Assembly: GCF_018991925.1 (NCBI RefSeq)
Contig: NW_024735312.1
Span: 304,001 to 368,000 of the forward strand
Direction of reading: 5' to 3'
Length of the DNA stretch: 64,000 bases
Source of the DNA: Homarus americanus
Lineage: Eukaryota; Arthropoda; Malacostraca; Decapoda; Nephropidae
The position numbers and the translations under genes are program-made. This document shows, one piece after another, positions 39,514-53,029 of this stretch; the stretch's first letter is position 1, and every line of letters begins with the position of its first letter. The notes below the pieces were generated by a model that was not told where the DNA came from, made no database searches, and was given only the letters and a program-made list of their open reading frames with translations.

Positions 39514-40150
39514 ATTTTGATTTGATTTTGCCGCTTACAGCGGCTACTTTATTGTGCACCCCACACTCATCCTGTGAGCGGTAGCGCAAAAGGATTACAG
39601 AGTAGAGTTTACAAAGGGTCATGTTGTCAGGATATTATGGCACTGAATGTTACACAGTATTTCATTTACATTATTTGTTTAGTTCTATACATAAAGGGTA
39701 ACTTATTCACAAATGCTGAGTACAGGCGTGTGAGGCAGTATGTCTGGCCTCACACTTTGTTATTCACATTTACGTGGGAGGTATTCAAACATTGCGTATT
39801 TGGTTCTGTACATGAGAATTGATATAGTTACTATGCAAAAAAGTGGATACAATCATGTTGTTACTACCACACAGTGTGCTTGGACCTGTCCCTAAAGGGT
39901 TCTATCTTCACACAGTCGAGACGTAGGTTCAAGTGGCCATATGTATGGCCACACACTTTGATTCATTTTGTTTACATCTGCTTGAAGAACATACTGCCAG
40001 AGTGTACTTATATCCTAACCTTAATCTAGCGGTTACAACATCTTGTAATCAGTGATGTTACTTGCTCCATAAACATGTTTCACTGATACATATCTTCATG
40101 GTAACCTATGGATCGACTAGTGCCTGTTTGCACTTGTCTACTTGCGTCAA
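39514..40150. repeat. Unclassified interspersed-repeat-like segment
   Basis: Between two tandem arrays lies unique-looking DNA starting ttgattttgatttgattttg and the small hairpin ccgcttacagcgg, then ctactttattgtgcacccc. From memory, similar sequence recurs in decapod genomes, probably as the end of a retroelement. No coding motif supports this. Confidence 0.25.
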
Positions 40151-40164
40151 ACTCATCAATAAGT

Positions 40165-43100
40165 TCTGAGAGGTGACAGCAGGTGTATAACAAGATATAG
40201 AGGGGGGTGGGGGTGCAGTATAATACAGTAACAGATATAGAGGGACGGGAGGGGTGTGGTGGGTGACAGGGTAGGTGTATAACACAGAACAGATATAGAG
40301 GGATGGAGGTGTATATACAGTAACAGATATAGAGGGACAGGCGTGTGGGTGACAGGCAGGTATAATACAACAGATATAGAGGGACGCAGGCAGGTGTGGG
40401 TGGGTGAGTAGGTATAATACAGTAACAGATATAGAGGACGGCAGGCAGGTGGTGGGCAGGTGTATACAGAACAGATATAGAGGTCAGCAGTGTGGGGTGA
40501 CAGGGAGGTGATAATACAGTAACAGATATAGGGAGGGGAGCAGGTGTGGGTGGGTGACAGCAGGTATAATACAGTAACAGATAGAGGGACCAGGCAGGTG
40601 TGGGTGGGTGACAGGGCAGGTGTATAATACAGTAACAGATATAGAGGACGGCAGGCAGGTGTGGTGCGTGTATAATACAGTAACAGATATAGAGGGACGG
40701 CAGGTGTGTGGGTGGGTGACAGGCAGGTGTATAATACAGTAACAGATATAGAGGGAGGCAGGTGTGGGTGGGTGACAGGGTAGGTGTATAAACAGTAACA
40801 GATATAGAGGACGGGCAGGTGTGGTAAAGTGATATACAGTAACAGATAGAGGGACGCAGGCAGGTGTGGTGGGGTGACAGAGGTGTATAATACAGTAACA
40901 GATATAGAGGGACTCAGGCAGGTGTGGGTGGGTGACAGGCAGGTGTATAATACAGTAACAGATATAGAGGGACGGCAGGCAGGTGGGGTGTGACAGGCAG
41001 GTGTATAATACAGTAACAGATATAGAGGACGGCAGGTGGGTGGGGTGACAGGGGTGTATAATACAGTAACAGATATAGAGGGACGGCAGGTGTGGTGGGT
41101 GACAGGGCAGGTGTATAACACAGTAACAGATATAGAGGGACAGGCAGGTGTGGGTGGGTGACAGGCAGGTGTATAATACAGTAACAGATATAGAGGGACC
41201 AGGCAGGTGGGTAAGGGCAGGTGTATAATACAGTAACAGATATAGAGGGACGGCAGGCAGGTGGGTGGTGATGCAGGTGTATACACAGTAACAGATATAG
41301 AGGGACGGCAGGCAGGTGTGGGTGGGTGACAGTGCAGGTATAATACAGTAACAGATATGAGGGACTAAGGCAGGTGTGGTGGGTGACAGGGCAGGTGTAT
41401 AATAGTAACAGATATAGGGGGACGGCAGGTGTGGGTGGGTGACAGGTGTATACAGCAACAGATATAGAGGGACGGCAGGCAGGTGTGGGTGGGTGACAGG
41501 GCAGTGTATAACACAGTAACAGATATAGAGGGTACAGGCAGGTGTGGGGTGGGGTGACAGGGTAGGTGTATAATACAGTAACAGATATAGAGGGACGCAG
41601 GCAGGTGGGGTGGGTGACAGGGTAGGTGTATACAGTAACAGATATAGAGGGACGGCAGGCAGGTGTGGGTGGGTGACAGTGCAGGTGTAATACAGTAACA
41701 GATATAGAGGGACGGCAGGCAGGTGTGGGTGGGTGACAGGGCAGGTGTATAATACAGCAACAGATATAGAGGGGATCAAGGCAGGGTGGGGTGACAGCAG
41801 GTGTATAACAGTAACAGATATAGAGGACGGCAGGTGTGGGTGAAGGGCAGGTGTATAATACAGTAACAGATATAGAGAGGGACAGGTGTGGGTGGTGACA
41901 GGGTAGGTGTATAATACAGCAACAGATATAGAGGGACGGGCAGGTGTGGATGGGTGACAGGCAGGTGTATAATACAGTAACAGATATAGAGGGACGGCAG
42001 GCAGGTGTGGGTGGGTGACAGTGCAGGTGTATAATACAGTAACAGATATAGAGGACGGCAGGCAGGTGTGGGTGGGTGACAGGGCAGGTGTATAATAAAC
42101 AGATATAGAGGGACGGCAGGCAGGTGTGGGTGGACAGTTACAAACAGATATAGAGGACGCAGGTGTGTGGGTAGACAGGTGTATAACACAGTACAGATAT
42201 AGAGGGACACAGGCAGGTGTGGTGGGGTGACAGGGCAGGTGTATAATACAGCAACAGATATAGAGGGGAGGCAGGCAGGTGTGGATGGGTGACAGGGCAG
42301 GTGTATAATACAGTAACAGATATAGAGACGGGCAGGCAGGTGTGGGTGGGTGACAGGCAGGTGTATAATACAGAACAGATATAGAGGGACGGCAGGCAGG
42401 TGGGTGGGTGACAGTGCAGGTGTACACAGTAACAGATAGAGGACGGCAGGCAGGTGTGGGTGGGTGACAGGCAGGTGTATAATACAGTAACAGATATAGA
42501 GGACGCAGGCAGGTGGTGGGTGAGGGCAGGTGTATAATACAGTAACAGATATAGAGGGACAGGCAGGTGTGGTGGGTGACAGGGTAGGTGTATACACAGT
42601 AACAGATATAGAGGACGGCAGGCAGGTGTGATGTGGACAGGGTAGGTGTATAATACAGTAACAGATATAGAGGGACGGCAGGCAGGTGTGGGTGGGTGAC
42701 AGTGCAGGTGTATAATACAGTAACAGATATAGAGGGACGGCAGGTGTGGGTGGGTGACAGGGCAGGTGTATAATACAGTAACAGATATAGAGGGACGGGG
42801 TGTGGGGTGACAGGAGGTGTATAACAGTAACAGAAGAGGGACGCAGGCAGGTGTGGATGGGTGACAGGGTAGGTGTATAATAGGTCAACAGATATAGAGG
42901 GACGGCAGGCAGGTGTGGGTGGGTGACAGGGTAGGTGTATAATACAGTAACAGATATAGAGGGACGGCAGGCAGGTGTGGGTGGGTGACAGGGCAGGTGT
43001 ATAATACAGTAACAGATATAGAGGGTTACAGGCAGGTGTGGGTGGGTGACAGGGTAGGTGTATACAGTAACAGATATAGAGGACGGCAGGCAGGTGTGGA

Positions 43101-46100
43101 TGGGTGACAGGGTAGGTGTATAATACAGTAACAGATATAGAGGGACGGCAGGCAGGTGTGGGTGACAGGCAGGTATAATACAGTAACAGATATAGAGGGA
43201 CGGCAGGCAGGTGGATGGGTGACAGGTAGGTATAAACAGCAACAGATATAGAGGGACGGCAGGCAGGTGGATGGGTGACAGGTAGGTGTATAATACAGTA
43301 ACAGATATAGAGGGGTTACAGGCAGGTGGGTGGGTGATGGTGTATATAACAGTAACAGATATAGAGGACGGCAGGCAGTGTGGGTGGGTGACAGGGTATG
43401 TATAATACAGTAACAGATATAGAGGGAGGGCAGGCAGGTGTGTGATGGTGACAGGGTAGGTGTATAATACAGTAACAGATATAGAGGGACGGCAGGCAGG
43501 TGTGGGTGGGTACAGGGTAGGTGTATAATACAGTAACAGATATAGAGGACGGCAGGCAGGTGTGTGTGTGACAGGGTAGGTGTATAATACAGTAACAGAT
43601 ATAGAGGGACGGCAGGCAGGTGTGGATGGGTGACAGGGTAGGTGTATAATCAGTAACAGATATAGAGGGGTTAGCGGTGTGGATGGGTGACAGGGCAGGT
43701 GTATAATACAGTAACAGATATAGAGGAGCAAGGCAGTGTGGTGGGTGACAGAGGTGTATAAACAGTACAGATATAGAGGGTTACAGGCAGGTGTGGGTGG
43801 GTGACAGCAGGTGTATAATCAGTAACAGATAGAGGGACGCAGGCAGGTGGGATGGGTGACAGGTAGGGTGTATAATACAGTAACAGATATAGAGGGACGG
43901 CAGGCAGGTGTGGGTGGGTGACAGGGCAGGTGTATAATACAGTAACAGATATAGAGGACGGCAGGCAGGTGGATGGGTGACAGGCAGGTGTATAATACAG
44001 TAACAGATATAGAGGGGTTACAGGCAGGTGTGGGTGGGTGACAGGGCAGGTGTATAATACAGTAACAGATATAGAGGTTACAGGCAGGTGTGGGTGGGTG
44101 ACAGGGTAGGTGTATAATACAGTAACAGATATAGAGGACGGCAGGCAGGTGGGTGGGTGACAGGGCAGGTGTATAATACAGTAACAGATATAGAGGTTAC
44201 AGGCGAGGTGTGGGTGGGTAGGGAGCAGGTGTATAATACAGTAACAGATATAGAGGGTTACAGGCAGGTGTGGGTGGGTGACAGGGCAGGTGTATAATAC
44301 AGTAACAGATATAGAGGACGGCGGCGGTGGTGGGTGACAGGGCAGGTGTATAAACACAATAGGGGGGCAGGCAGGTGTGGATGGGTGACAGGGTAGGTGT
44401 ATAATACAGTAACAGATATAGAGAGGACGGCAGGCAGGTGTGGGTGGGTGACAGGGCAGGTGTATAATACAGTAACAGATATAGAGGGGTTACAGGCAGG
44501 TGTGGGTGGGTGACAGGGCAGGTGTATAATACAGTAGCACAGATATAGAGGACAGCAGGCAGGTGGGGTGGGTGACAGGGCAGGTGTATAATACAGTAAC
44601 AGATATAGGACGGCAGGCAGGTGTGGATGGGTGACAGGGTAGGTGTATAATACAGTAACAGATGGGGACGGCAGGCAGGTGTGGGTGGGTGACAGGGCAG
44701 GTGTATAATACAGTAACAGATATAGAGGACGGCAGGCAGGTGTGGGTGGTGACAGGGCAGGTGTATAATACAGTAACAGATAGGATTGCAGGTGTGGGTG
44801 GTGACAGGGCAGGTGTATACAATGCAGAATATAGAGGACAGCAGGCAGGTGTGGGTGGGTGACAGTGCAGGTGTATAATACAGTAGATATAGAGGGGACG
44901 GCAGGCAGGTGTGGGTGGGTGACGGGGCAGGTGTATAATACAGTAACAGATATAGAGGGACAGCAGGCAGGTGTGGGTGGGTGACAGGGCAGGTGTATAA
45001 TACAGTAACAGATATAGGGGTTACAGGCAGGTGTGGGTGGGTGACAGGGTAGGTGTATAATACAGTAACAGATATAGAGGGACGGCAGGCAGGTGTGGGT
45101 GGGTGACAGGGTGGGTGTATAATACAGTAACAGATGGGGACGGCAGGCAGGTGTGGGTGGTGACAGGCAGGTTATATATACGATAGAGGGTTACAGGCAG
45201 GTGTGGGTGGTGACAGGAGGTGTATAATACAGTAACGAATAGAGGACGGCAGGCAGGTGTGGATGGTGACAGTGCAGGTGTATAATACAGTAACAGATAT
45301 AGAGGACGGCAGGCAGGTGTGGGTGGGTGACAGTGCAGGTGTATAATACAGTAACAGATGGGGGTTACAGGCAGGTGTGGGTGGGTGACAGGGTAGGTGT
45401 ATAATACAGTAACAGATATAGAGGTTACAGGCAGGTGTGGGTGGGTGACAGGGTAGGTGTATAATAGAAACAGATATAGAGGGACGGCAGGCAGGTGGGT
45501 GGGTGACAGGGCAGGTGTATAATACAGTAACAGATATAGAGGACGGCAGGCAGGTGTGGGTGGGTGACAGGGTGGGTGTATAATACAGTAACAGATATAG
45601 AGGACGGCAGGCAGGTGTGGGTGGGTGACAGGGCAGGTGTATAACTGGTAACAGATATAGAGGACGGCAGGCAGGTGTGGGTGGGTGACAGGGCAGGTGT
45701 ATAATACAGTAACAGATATAGAGGACGGCAGGCAGGTGTGGGTGGGTGAGGGTAGGTGTATAATACATGCAGATATAGAGGGAGGAGCAGGTGTGGGTGG
45801 GTGACAGGGTAGGTGTATATGTAACAGATAGAGGGACAGGCAGGTGTGGGTGGGTGACAGGGCAGGTGTAATACAGTAACAGATATAGAGGGACGGCAGG
45901 CAGGTGTGGGTGGGTGACAGGGCAGGTGTATAATACAGTAACAGATATAGAGGGTTACAGGCAGGTGTGGGTGGTGACAGGGCAGGTGTATAATACAGTA
46001 ACAGATATAGAGGACGGCAGGCAGGTGTGGGTGGGTGACAGGGCAGGTGTATAATACAGTAACAGATATAGAGGACGGCAGGCAGGTGTGGGTGGGTGAC

Positions 46101-47890
46101 AGGGCAGGTGTATAATACAGTAACAGATATAGAGGGACGGCAGGCAGGTGTGGGTGGGTGACAGGGCAGGTGTATAACAGTAACAGATATAGAGAGTTAC
46201 AGGCAGGTGTGGGTGGGTGACAGGGTGGGTGTATAATACAGTAACAGATATAGAGGGACGGCAGGCAGGTGTGGGTGGGTGACAGGGCAGGTGTATAATA
46301 CAGTAACAGATATAGAGGACGGCAGGCAGGTGGGTGGGTGACAGTGCAGGTGTATAACAGTACAGATATAGAGGGGTTACAGGCAGGTGTGGGTGGGTGA
46401 CAGGGTAGGTGTATAATACAGTAACAGATATAGAGGACGGCAGGCAGGTGTGGATGGGTGACAGGGCAGGTGTATAAACAGTAACAGATATATAGAGGAC
46501 GGCAGGCAGGTGTGGGTGGGTGACAGGGCAGGTGTATATACAGTAACAGATATAGAGGGTTACAGGCAGGTGTGGGTGGGTGACAGGGTAGGTGTATAAT
46601 ACAGTAACAGATATAGAGGGTTACAGGCAGGTGTGGGTGGGTGACAGGGTAGGTGTATATCAGTAACAGATATAGAGGACGGCAGGCAGGTGTGGGTGGG
46701 TGACAGTGCAGGTGTATATACAGTAACAGATATAGAGGACGGCAGGCAGGTGTGGGTGGGTGACAGGGCAGGTGTATAATACAGTAGCGAATATAGAGGA
46801 CGGCAGGCAGGTGTGGGTGGGTGACAGTGCAGGTGTATAATACAGTAACAGATATAGAGGACGGCAGGCAGGTGTGGGTGGGTGACAGGGCAGGTGTATA
46901 ATACAGTAACAGATATAGAGGACAGCAGGCAGGTGTGGGTGGGTGACAGCAGGTGTATAATACAGTAACAGATATAGAGGGACTAAGGCAGGTGTGGTGG
47001 GACAGGCAGGTGTATAACACAGCAAAGATATAGAGGGACAGGCGGGTGGGGTGGGGGTAGGTGTATAATACAGAAGATATAGAGGGACGGCAGGCAGGTG
47101 TGGGTGGGGACAGGGCAGGTGTATATCAGTAACAGATATAGAGGGACAGGCATGTGGGTGGGTGACAGGGCAGGTGTATAATACAGTAACAGATATAGAG
47201 GACGTCAGGCAGGTGTGGGGTGGGTGACAGGGGTGTATAATACAGTAACAGGAGGGGACGGCAGGTGTGGGTGGGGTGTATAACACAGTAACAGATAGAG
47301 GGACGGCAGGCAGGTGTGGGTGGGTGACAGGGTAGGTGTATAATACAGTAACAGATATAGAGGACAGGCAGGTGTGGTGGGTGACAGGGCAGGTGTATAA
47401 CACAGTAACAGGTATAGAGGGGTTACAGGCAGGTGTGGATGGGTGACAGGGCAGGTGTATAATACAGTAACAGATATAGAGGGACACAGTGTGTGGGTAG
47501 ACAGGTGTATACAGCATAGGGAAGAGGTGGTGGATGGGCAGGTATAACAGACAGATATAGAGGGGCAGGCGTGTGGGTGGGTGACAGGTGTATAAACAGC
47601 AACAGATATAGAGGACTAGGCAGGTGTGGAGGGCAGGTGTATAATACAGCAACAGAATGAGGACGGAGCAGGTGTGGGTGACAGGGTGGTATAATACAGT
47701 AACAGAATAGGGACAGGCAGGTGTGGGTGGGTGACAGGGTAGAATACAGTAACAGGTATAGAGGGGTTACAGGCAGGTGTGGGTGGGTGACAGGGTAGGT
47801 GTATAATACAGTAACAGGTATAGAGGGGTTACAGGCAGGTGTGAGTGGGTGACAGGGCAGGTGTATAATACAGTAACAGGTATGGGAAGG
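40165..47890. repeat. 62-bp minisatellite, about 125 copies, 7.7 kb
   Basis: The unit contains ggtgtataatacagtaacag, atatagagggacggcaggca and ggtgtgggtgggtgacaggg. Two main subtypes exist: gagg(g)acggcagg, and gaggggttacagg, which appears from about 43.0 kb. Many copies lack 1-10 bases. The reverse strand of the unit has no stop in any frame, giving minus-strand frames of up to 651 codons that are not genes. Confidence 0.97.
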
Positions 47891-50811
47891 TGTGCTGCCA
47901 ATACTCAGTGGGACAGTGACACTGCTGCTTTGTCGAAGTAATAACTCCAATACAGCAGATGTGTGTAAGGGGTACAGTACAGTTGTGTGTGTGTGTGTGT
48001 GTATTTGGTGACAGTGCAGGTGTGTAGGCTAAAAACACATGTGGTGGCGTGGAGGAGCACACTGCCCCTTGTGGTAGCTCTCACACATACCACATATGTC
48101 TGTCTTAATGTTGCACTACTCTACAGTTTGAGATAATTTGCCCTCATCCTGCGGTCGACGATATTGTTATGGGAGTACGTGCAGTCATCCGCCGGGGGGA
48201 CTGGACACGGAAAATTGGAACTGGTCTCTTCAAAGTCGATCGTGTTTTTGTCTCTACTGCTGTAAACTGCAGTAAATTGATACTTCGATACAGCCGCCCG
48301 TGATATTGGCAATGTATAGCAGTGATGATATGGTGACGATGGGGCATTATGGTACTAAAAACGGTAGCTGAAACAACATGGATAAAAAAGCAACGTTGGG
48401 TGGTAGTGGTACCCGTGGGTTCTGAGTCTCTCAGATAAAAAATAAATAAAAAAAATCTCCCGTGTAAGTGTATTTCGCCTGACGGAAGGACTTCCTTTAA
48501 CGAACTTTGAATTCCTCCATGATGCAGGTGTCTGTAACTTTTTTTTATTTTTATTATTTTTTTTATTTTTTTTTGTGAATCACAGTTGTCTGTGGATATG
48601 AGCTGGCGCGGTGCACGGACTGCAGCTCACCGCACAAAATTGCACTTGACAATTTTCCACTAAACAGAATTTTTATCTTTTAAAGACGATGGTTTAACTA
48701 TATATTATACACGATGTTTTAACCGTTTGAAGAGTGTGGTTTAATCCTCTCAGGACGGTGGCTTAATCAATACGTCTTCAGTTTAGTTTCTATAAATCCT
48801 TTAACCACATTAGGTTTGGATAGACTAAGTTAGGATTGATGTTAATTAGTTAAGGTGAGGTTATGTCATACAACCGTCCGTCGTGTAGAAGTTAAGTATG
48901 TTTATTATAACTGTAGTGAAGCGGAGAGATGGAATAAAGGGATCATAAAGAAGTTAATGGCAGTGAGAGACAGATCGTCATAAAACAGCTGCTTGACTAT
49001 GTGTAATAATATTAAAAAGTAATCTTGAATTGAGAACGGAGTGCCTGCCTTGACCAATGTTTGGTTAGAATAGTTCATGTAAGGTTGAACGAGAGGGAGG
49101 GGGTGGAGAGGCACGTGTGTGACAGTTGTTAATGATCTTAGTGGCGAGTCTGGCGAGTATAGGTGACTGTCCTTCATCCCCACAATGTCGTCAGCTTGGT
49201 GGTGGTGGAGGTAGAGTTGGCGAGTCGTAGTAGTAGTAGGGTTGTGTGGGTGATGGCGGCGGCAACGTGACGATAGCGTAACACAGTAGCGGCGTTACCT
49301 AGCCGAAATATTACCCCGTATATCACTATAATACCTGCCAGGCCGCCGTACCGTTCTACTAGGTGCATTACATTCTTTTCGGGTTTGTGTCCATTTTCCA
49401 CGTTTTGGGGGTCCTCTTGATATGTGACATATCTGATAATTTTATGCCACTTCCTTATGCACCTTTTACCGGATAAACAATTTAGTAATATAGTCGTTGG
49501 CAGGCCTTCCTCTCATGCCCTCAATAATTTAGGGTACAGTACAGTATTGACATTAGATTACCGCGGGCCGGGCGTACACTGTTTGAGACTTGGTGTGATC
49601 TACTAGAGATATGATGGCCAAGTGAAATACATCACTGTCCAAAAGGTTGCTGTTTCGCGCCTGAGGCATCCCAGATCACTCTGTAGTGTAGGGTACCTCC
49701 AAACACTACAGAGGGCCGTCGTGGGCAGTGACAGCCGCAATTCCTCCTGTATATCAACAAAGACTTACCTAGACTATCTTGTATTCGCACTGTCCCTAAC
49801 GGACTGTCAGGCCTCTGGAATCTGCTTTTTATTTTCGTATTTGCTAACCGATATAAGAGGGTAAAAATAAGTTCTAATGTTTTATTTTGTTTTCCTCCTT
49901 TCAAGTGTGTTGATCTCTGGCCATGTCATAGAAATAACCTTAACATGTTTCTCGACTTTCATCAGTAGCTGGCGTTGGGTACTGACATGTGCGGGAGTCG
50001 TGATAATCTTCATTAATGATAATATCCTTGGTATTGTTACCTTAACAATAATGTGAATAATAGTTGCGTCTAATTAGGTATTGTCACACATGGTTTAGTA
50101 AAAAAAATACAAATACAGTATTTCCTGACAAATACGAGCATAATTGATAATTTGTATCTAATCTCCTCAAGGATTATACCAGTAAGTGATCTTTATTAAT
50201 TTCTTATAAAATAACCAATGACCTGGTGATTGATGTTGACAATACTGGAGATCGATTGGTATTTTTTTCTTGTGCTGGTGACTGGGGTCAGTTTTATTGC
50301 CTAGTTTGAGCCGGTAAGTTAAAAAAAATACTCACTACTCCAGGAACGGGTAAACTTAACAAAAGAACCTTTAAGATTTCGGCGTAAGCCTAGTTCGGAG
50401 CTTCAGAGATTACATGGGAGGGGCAGTGCGCCTTGACACAAGGTTTAAACAAGAGATGAGAAATGTGGCCGTGCATCAACGTCAGGGTGCTACTGGTAGC
50501 CTAACCTGCCTGCCCGCCTACTCTGGTATACAGTACACCTCTCATGACAACCACTACTGTCTTCGTATGTTACGTACAGAGTAAACTTTGTCTTTAATTA
50601 GATGGAGTTCGTTTTCATGTCAGTTTTGACATATAGGCAGTGTTTTGTTTTGTTACTGCGAGGTGGACCTGGTCTCTAAGAAGACTATTAAAATTAAGAC
50701 ACTTTCTCTAGAATCTAGATTCCTCTCCGTCCCCACAATCCCAAAAACTAGCAACCAGAAGCAGGGTTAAGCATATTATACACAGGTCCATTTTTTATAA
50801 AAAATATGACC

Positions 50812-50813
<2 letters not shown>
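47891..50813. other. Low-copy intronic DNA, no gene seen
   Basis: Contains a short (GT)n at 47983-48003, A/T runs near 48540-48575 and the hairpin at 49679-49713. No exon was recognised. Confidence 0.4.
49679..49713. other. Perfect 11-bp stem hairpin
   Basis: CTCTGTAGTGT (49679-49689) pairs with ACACTACAGAG (49703-49713) across a 13-nt loop. It has no U-tract and no known RNA-gene signature. Confidence 0.5.

Positions 50814-50901
<88 letters not shown>
50814..50901. repeat. (TA)n microsatellite
   Basis: Pure TA run. Confidence 0.95.
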
Positions 50902-50902
<1 letters not shown>

Positions 50903-50990
50903 TCTGAAGATGTCTTGAATAAAGACGAAAGCTAAGGTGCTCCGTTGTTTCCATTTTCCCGTGTGATTTTATCAAGATTTATCTTATCCA
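50901..50990 (+). repeat. Possible Penelope-like or LINE 3' end
   Basis: ctctgaagatgtcttgaata followed by aagacgaaagc recalls the conserved 3' region of Penelope-like elements. It sits directly after a (TA)n tract. It is too short to classify. Confidence 0.2.
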
Positions 50991-51014
50991 CGTTTTCATT
51001 GTAGATTTACATGA

Positions 51015-51199
<185 letters not shown>

Positions 51200-52030
51200 T
51201 ACAGTTCTCGTATTTTCTTTAGGCACACTTTCGTGTTTGGAAAACTGTAAGAAAGTTTGAGTACCTTAAAAGGGGAGGGGGAGGACTAATGAACACTGTT
51301 AATAGTGGACAGGTGGCAGTGAAGGGAACATGACGTAGAGAATAAAGCTCCAGCTCTTAGTCTTGTTTCCTTCACTACCAAAGGTTACGTATGAAGCTTT
51401 AGATTAATGTATGCCTATATTTTTACCCTTGTAGTGTGGAAATAAATACAATATCCTTATCAGGTATACTAGAGGCATAGTCCAGCTTAAATATGTTCAT
51501 CATAAAACATGGTTTGCAAGTGGAGCAGAACCAGGGTGCATAAAAAGGGAAATGGAACATAACACAAGAGGGACCCGTAGCCGTCAAAACAATGTGCAGA
51601 AAAAAAAAGTCCAGTTCACGCCATTTTATTATTAAGCTTCACAAGTGACAGCAAAGTGCCTCTTTCATCGATTAATTCATTTTTGTGGATCTGTTCGCTT
51701 GTTCTTATCCCGCCTTCTTCCTGTATTTTTCCTCGACTCCTAACTGGTGATACTTCACACGAAGTTTAAAGTCAATAAATTTATGTGTTGTGAATCACTA
51801 CCAGGCCCCTGCCATGAAGGCCAAAGTCAGAGGTCATCAACGAAGGTCACCCCACAGTTGGAAGCTTTTGCAATTAATCGCATTTAATATTTGATCGGTA
51901 AAGGGATTTTAATAATTTAATACGAACGACGAACGTGTCTCGGGTGACGAATGTGAAGGTCAAAATTCATAAGGTCAGTCTTGAGTGTCAGAAGTAAAAA
52001 ATGGTGGGAGTTTGATAATAATCTTCATAT
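51200..52030. other. No gene seen
   Basis: Unique-looking DNA leading into the 30-bp array. Confidence 0.4.
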
Positions 52031-52039
52031 CAACTCCTA

Positions 52040-53025
52040 CAGGTGACTCACAGGTGTTTATAATGACTCAAGGTAACACACAGGTGCTCATAAGGACTCA
52101 AGATGACTCACAAGTGCTCATAATGACTCAGGGTGGCTCACAGGTGCTTATAATGACTCAAAGTGAATCACAGGTACTCATAATGACTCAAGGTGACTCA
52201 CATGTGCTCATAATAACTCAGAGCGACTCACTGGTGCTCATACTGGCTCAAAGCGACTCACAGGTGCTCATAATGGCTCAAAGAAACTCACATGTGCTCA
52301 TAATGACTCTAATCCTCTCACAGGTGTTTACAATGACTCAAAGTGACTCATAGGTGTTCATAGGTGTTCATAATGATGCTGGGTGACTCAAGTTATCATC
52401 ATATTAATGCCAAGTGACTCACAGGTACTTAAAATAATACCAAGTGACTCGCAGATCCCATAATGATATCAAGTGACTCACAGATGTTCAGTATAACCCC
52501 AAGTGAATCATAAGGGCTAAAAATTGATAATGTGCCTGACAGGTATTCACAATTAACCCAGATGACTCGGAGGCAGGGTTGGCATTGATTAAATCAATGA
52601 TTTTTTCACAGAAAAATTTGTTTTCGAATTTTTTTCATCAAAAAATTAACGAAAAAGAAATTTGAAGGTTTATAAAAGAAAATCCTTGGATAAATTTGTG
52701 CTGGGATTTAAAGTCATGTCATAATATCTGTTTATTATGATTATGTTAAGCTTTGGAATATGCCATCTTTAGGAACACAGGCAGCTCAGTCTGGAGTCTC
52801 TAGATCAAACAGTATTCAGTATACGGTACTATATTAGAAAAAATAAGTAATGAAAAAATATATAAATAAAAAAATCATTTTAATAAAAAGATAATCGAAT
52901 TAATATATTTTTTTAATCACCAACCCTGCACAGAGGTAATCATGATGATGCTAAGTGACTCACAAACACTCATAATGACCCTAAGTAAATCACAGGTGTT
53001 AATGATGACACCAGATGACACACCT
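52040..53025. repeat. 30-bp TGACTCA-rich array, split by a MITE
   Basis: The unit contains tgactcacaggtgctcataa and tgactcaagg. About 17 units lie left of the MITE and three right of it. By eye I count 13 exact TGACTCA heptamers. The + frame gives a SQVLIMTQGD decapeptide repeat (51985-52353) because 30 is divisible by three; it lacks splice or family support. Confidence 0.85.
52574..52928. mobile_element. hAT-like MITE inserted in the TGACTCA array
   Basis: The ends CAGGGTTGG and CCAACCCTG are inverted, and the inner sequence GATTAAATCAATGATTTTTT is partly mirrored at the right end. The flanking 8-mers CTCGGAGG and CACAGAGG agree at 6 of 8 positions, as an aged 8-bp hAT duplication would. 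The inside is AT-rich and non-coding. Confidence 0.6.
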
Positions 53026-53029
53026 CTAT

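Noticed and set aside
40484..43731. Minus-strand open frames of 647 and 651 codons
   Set aside because: They lie wholly in the 62-bp minisatellite, whose reverse unit has no stop in any frame. No start, splice or domain evidence.
51985..52353. Decapeptide-repeat frame (SQVLIMTQGD)
   Set aside because: A 30-bp repeat unit keeps one frame open. No transcript or family evidence, and it is broken by later unit decay.
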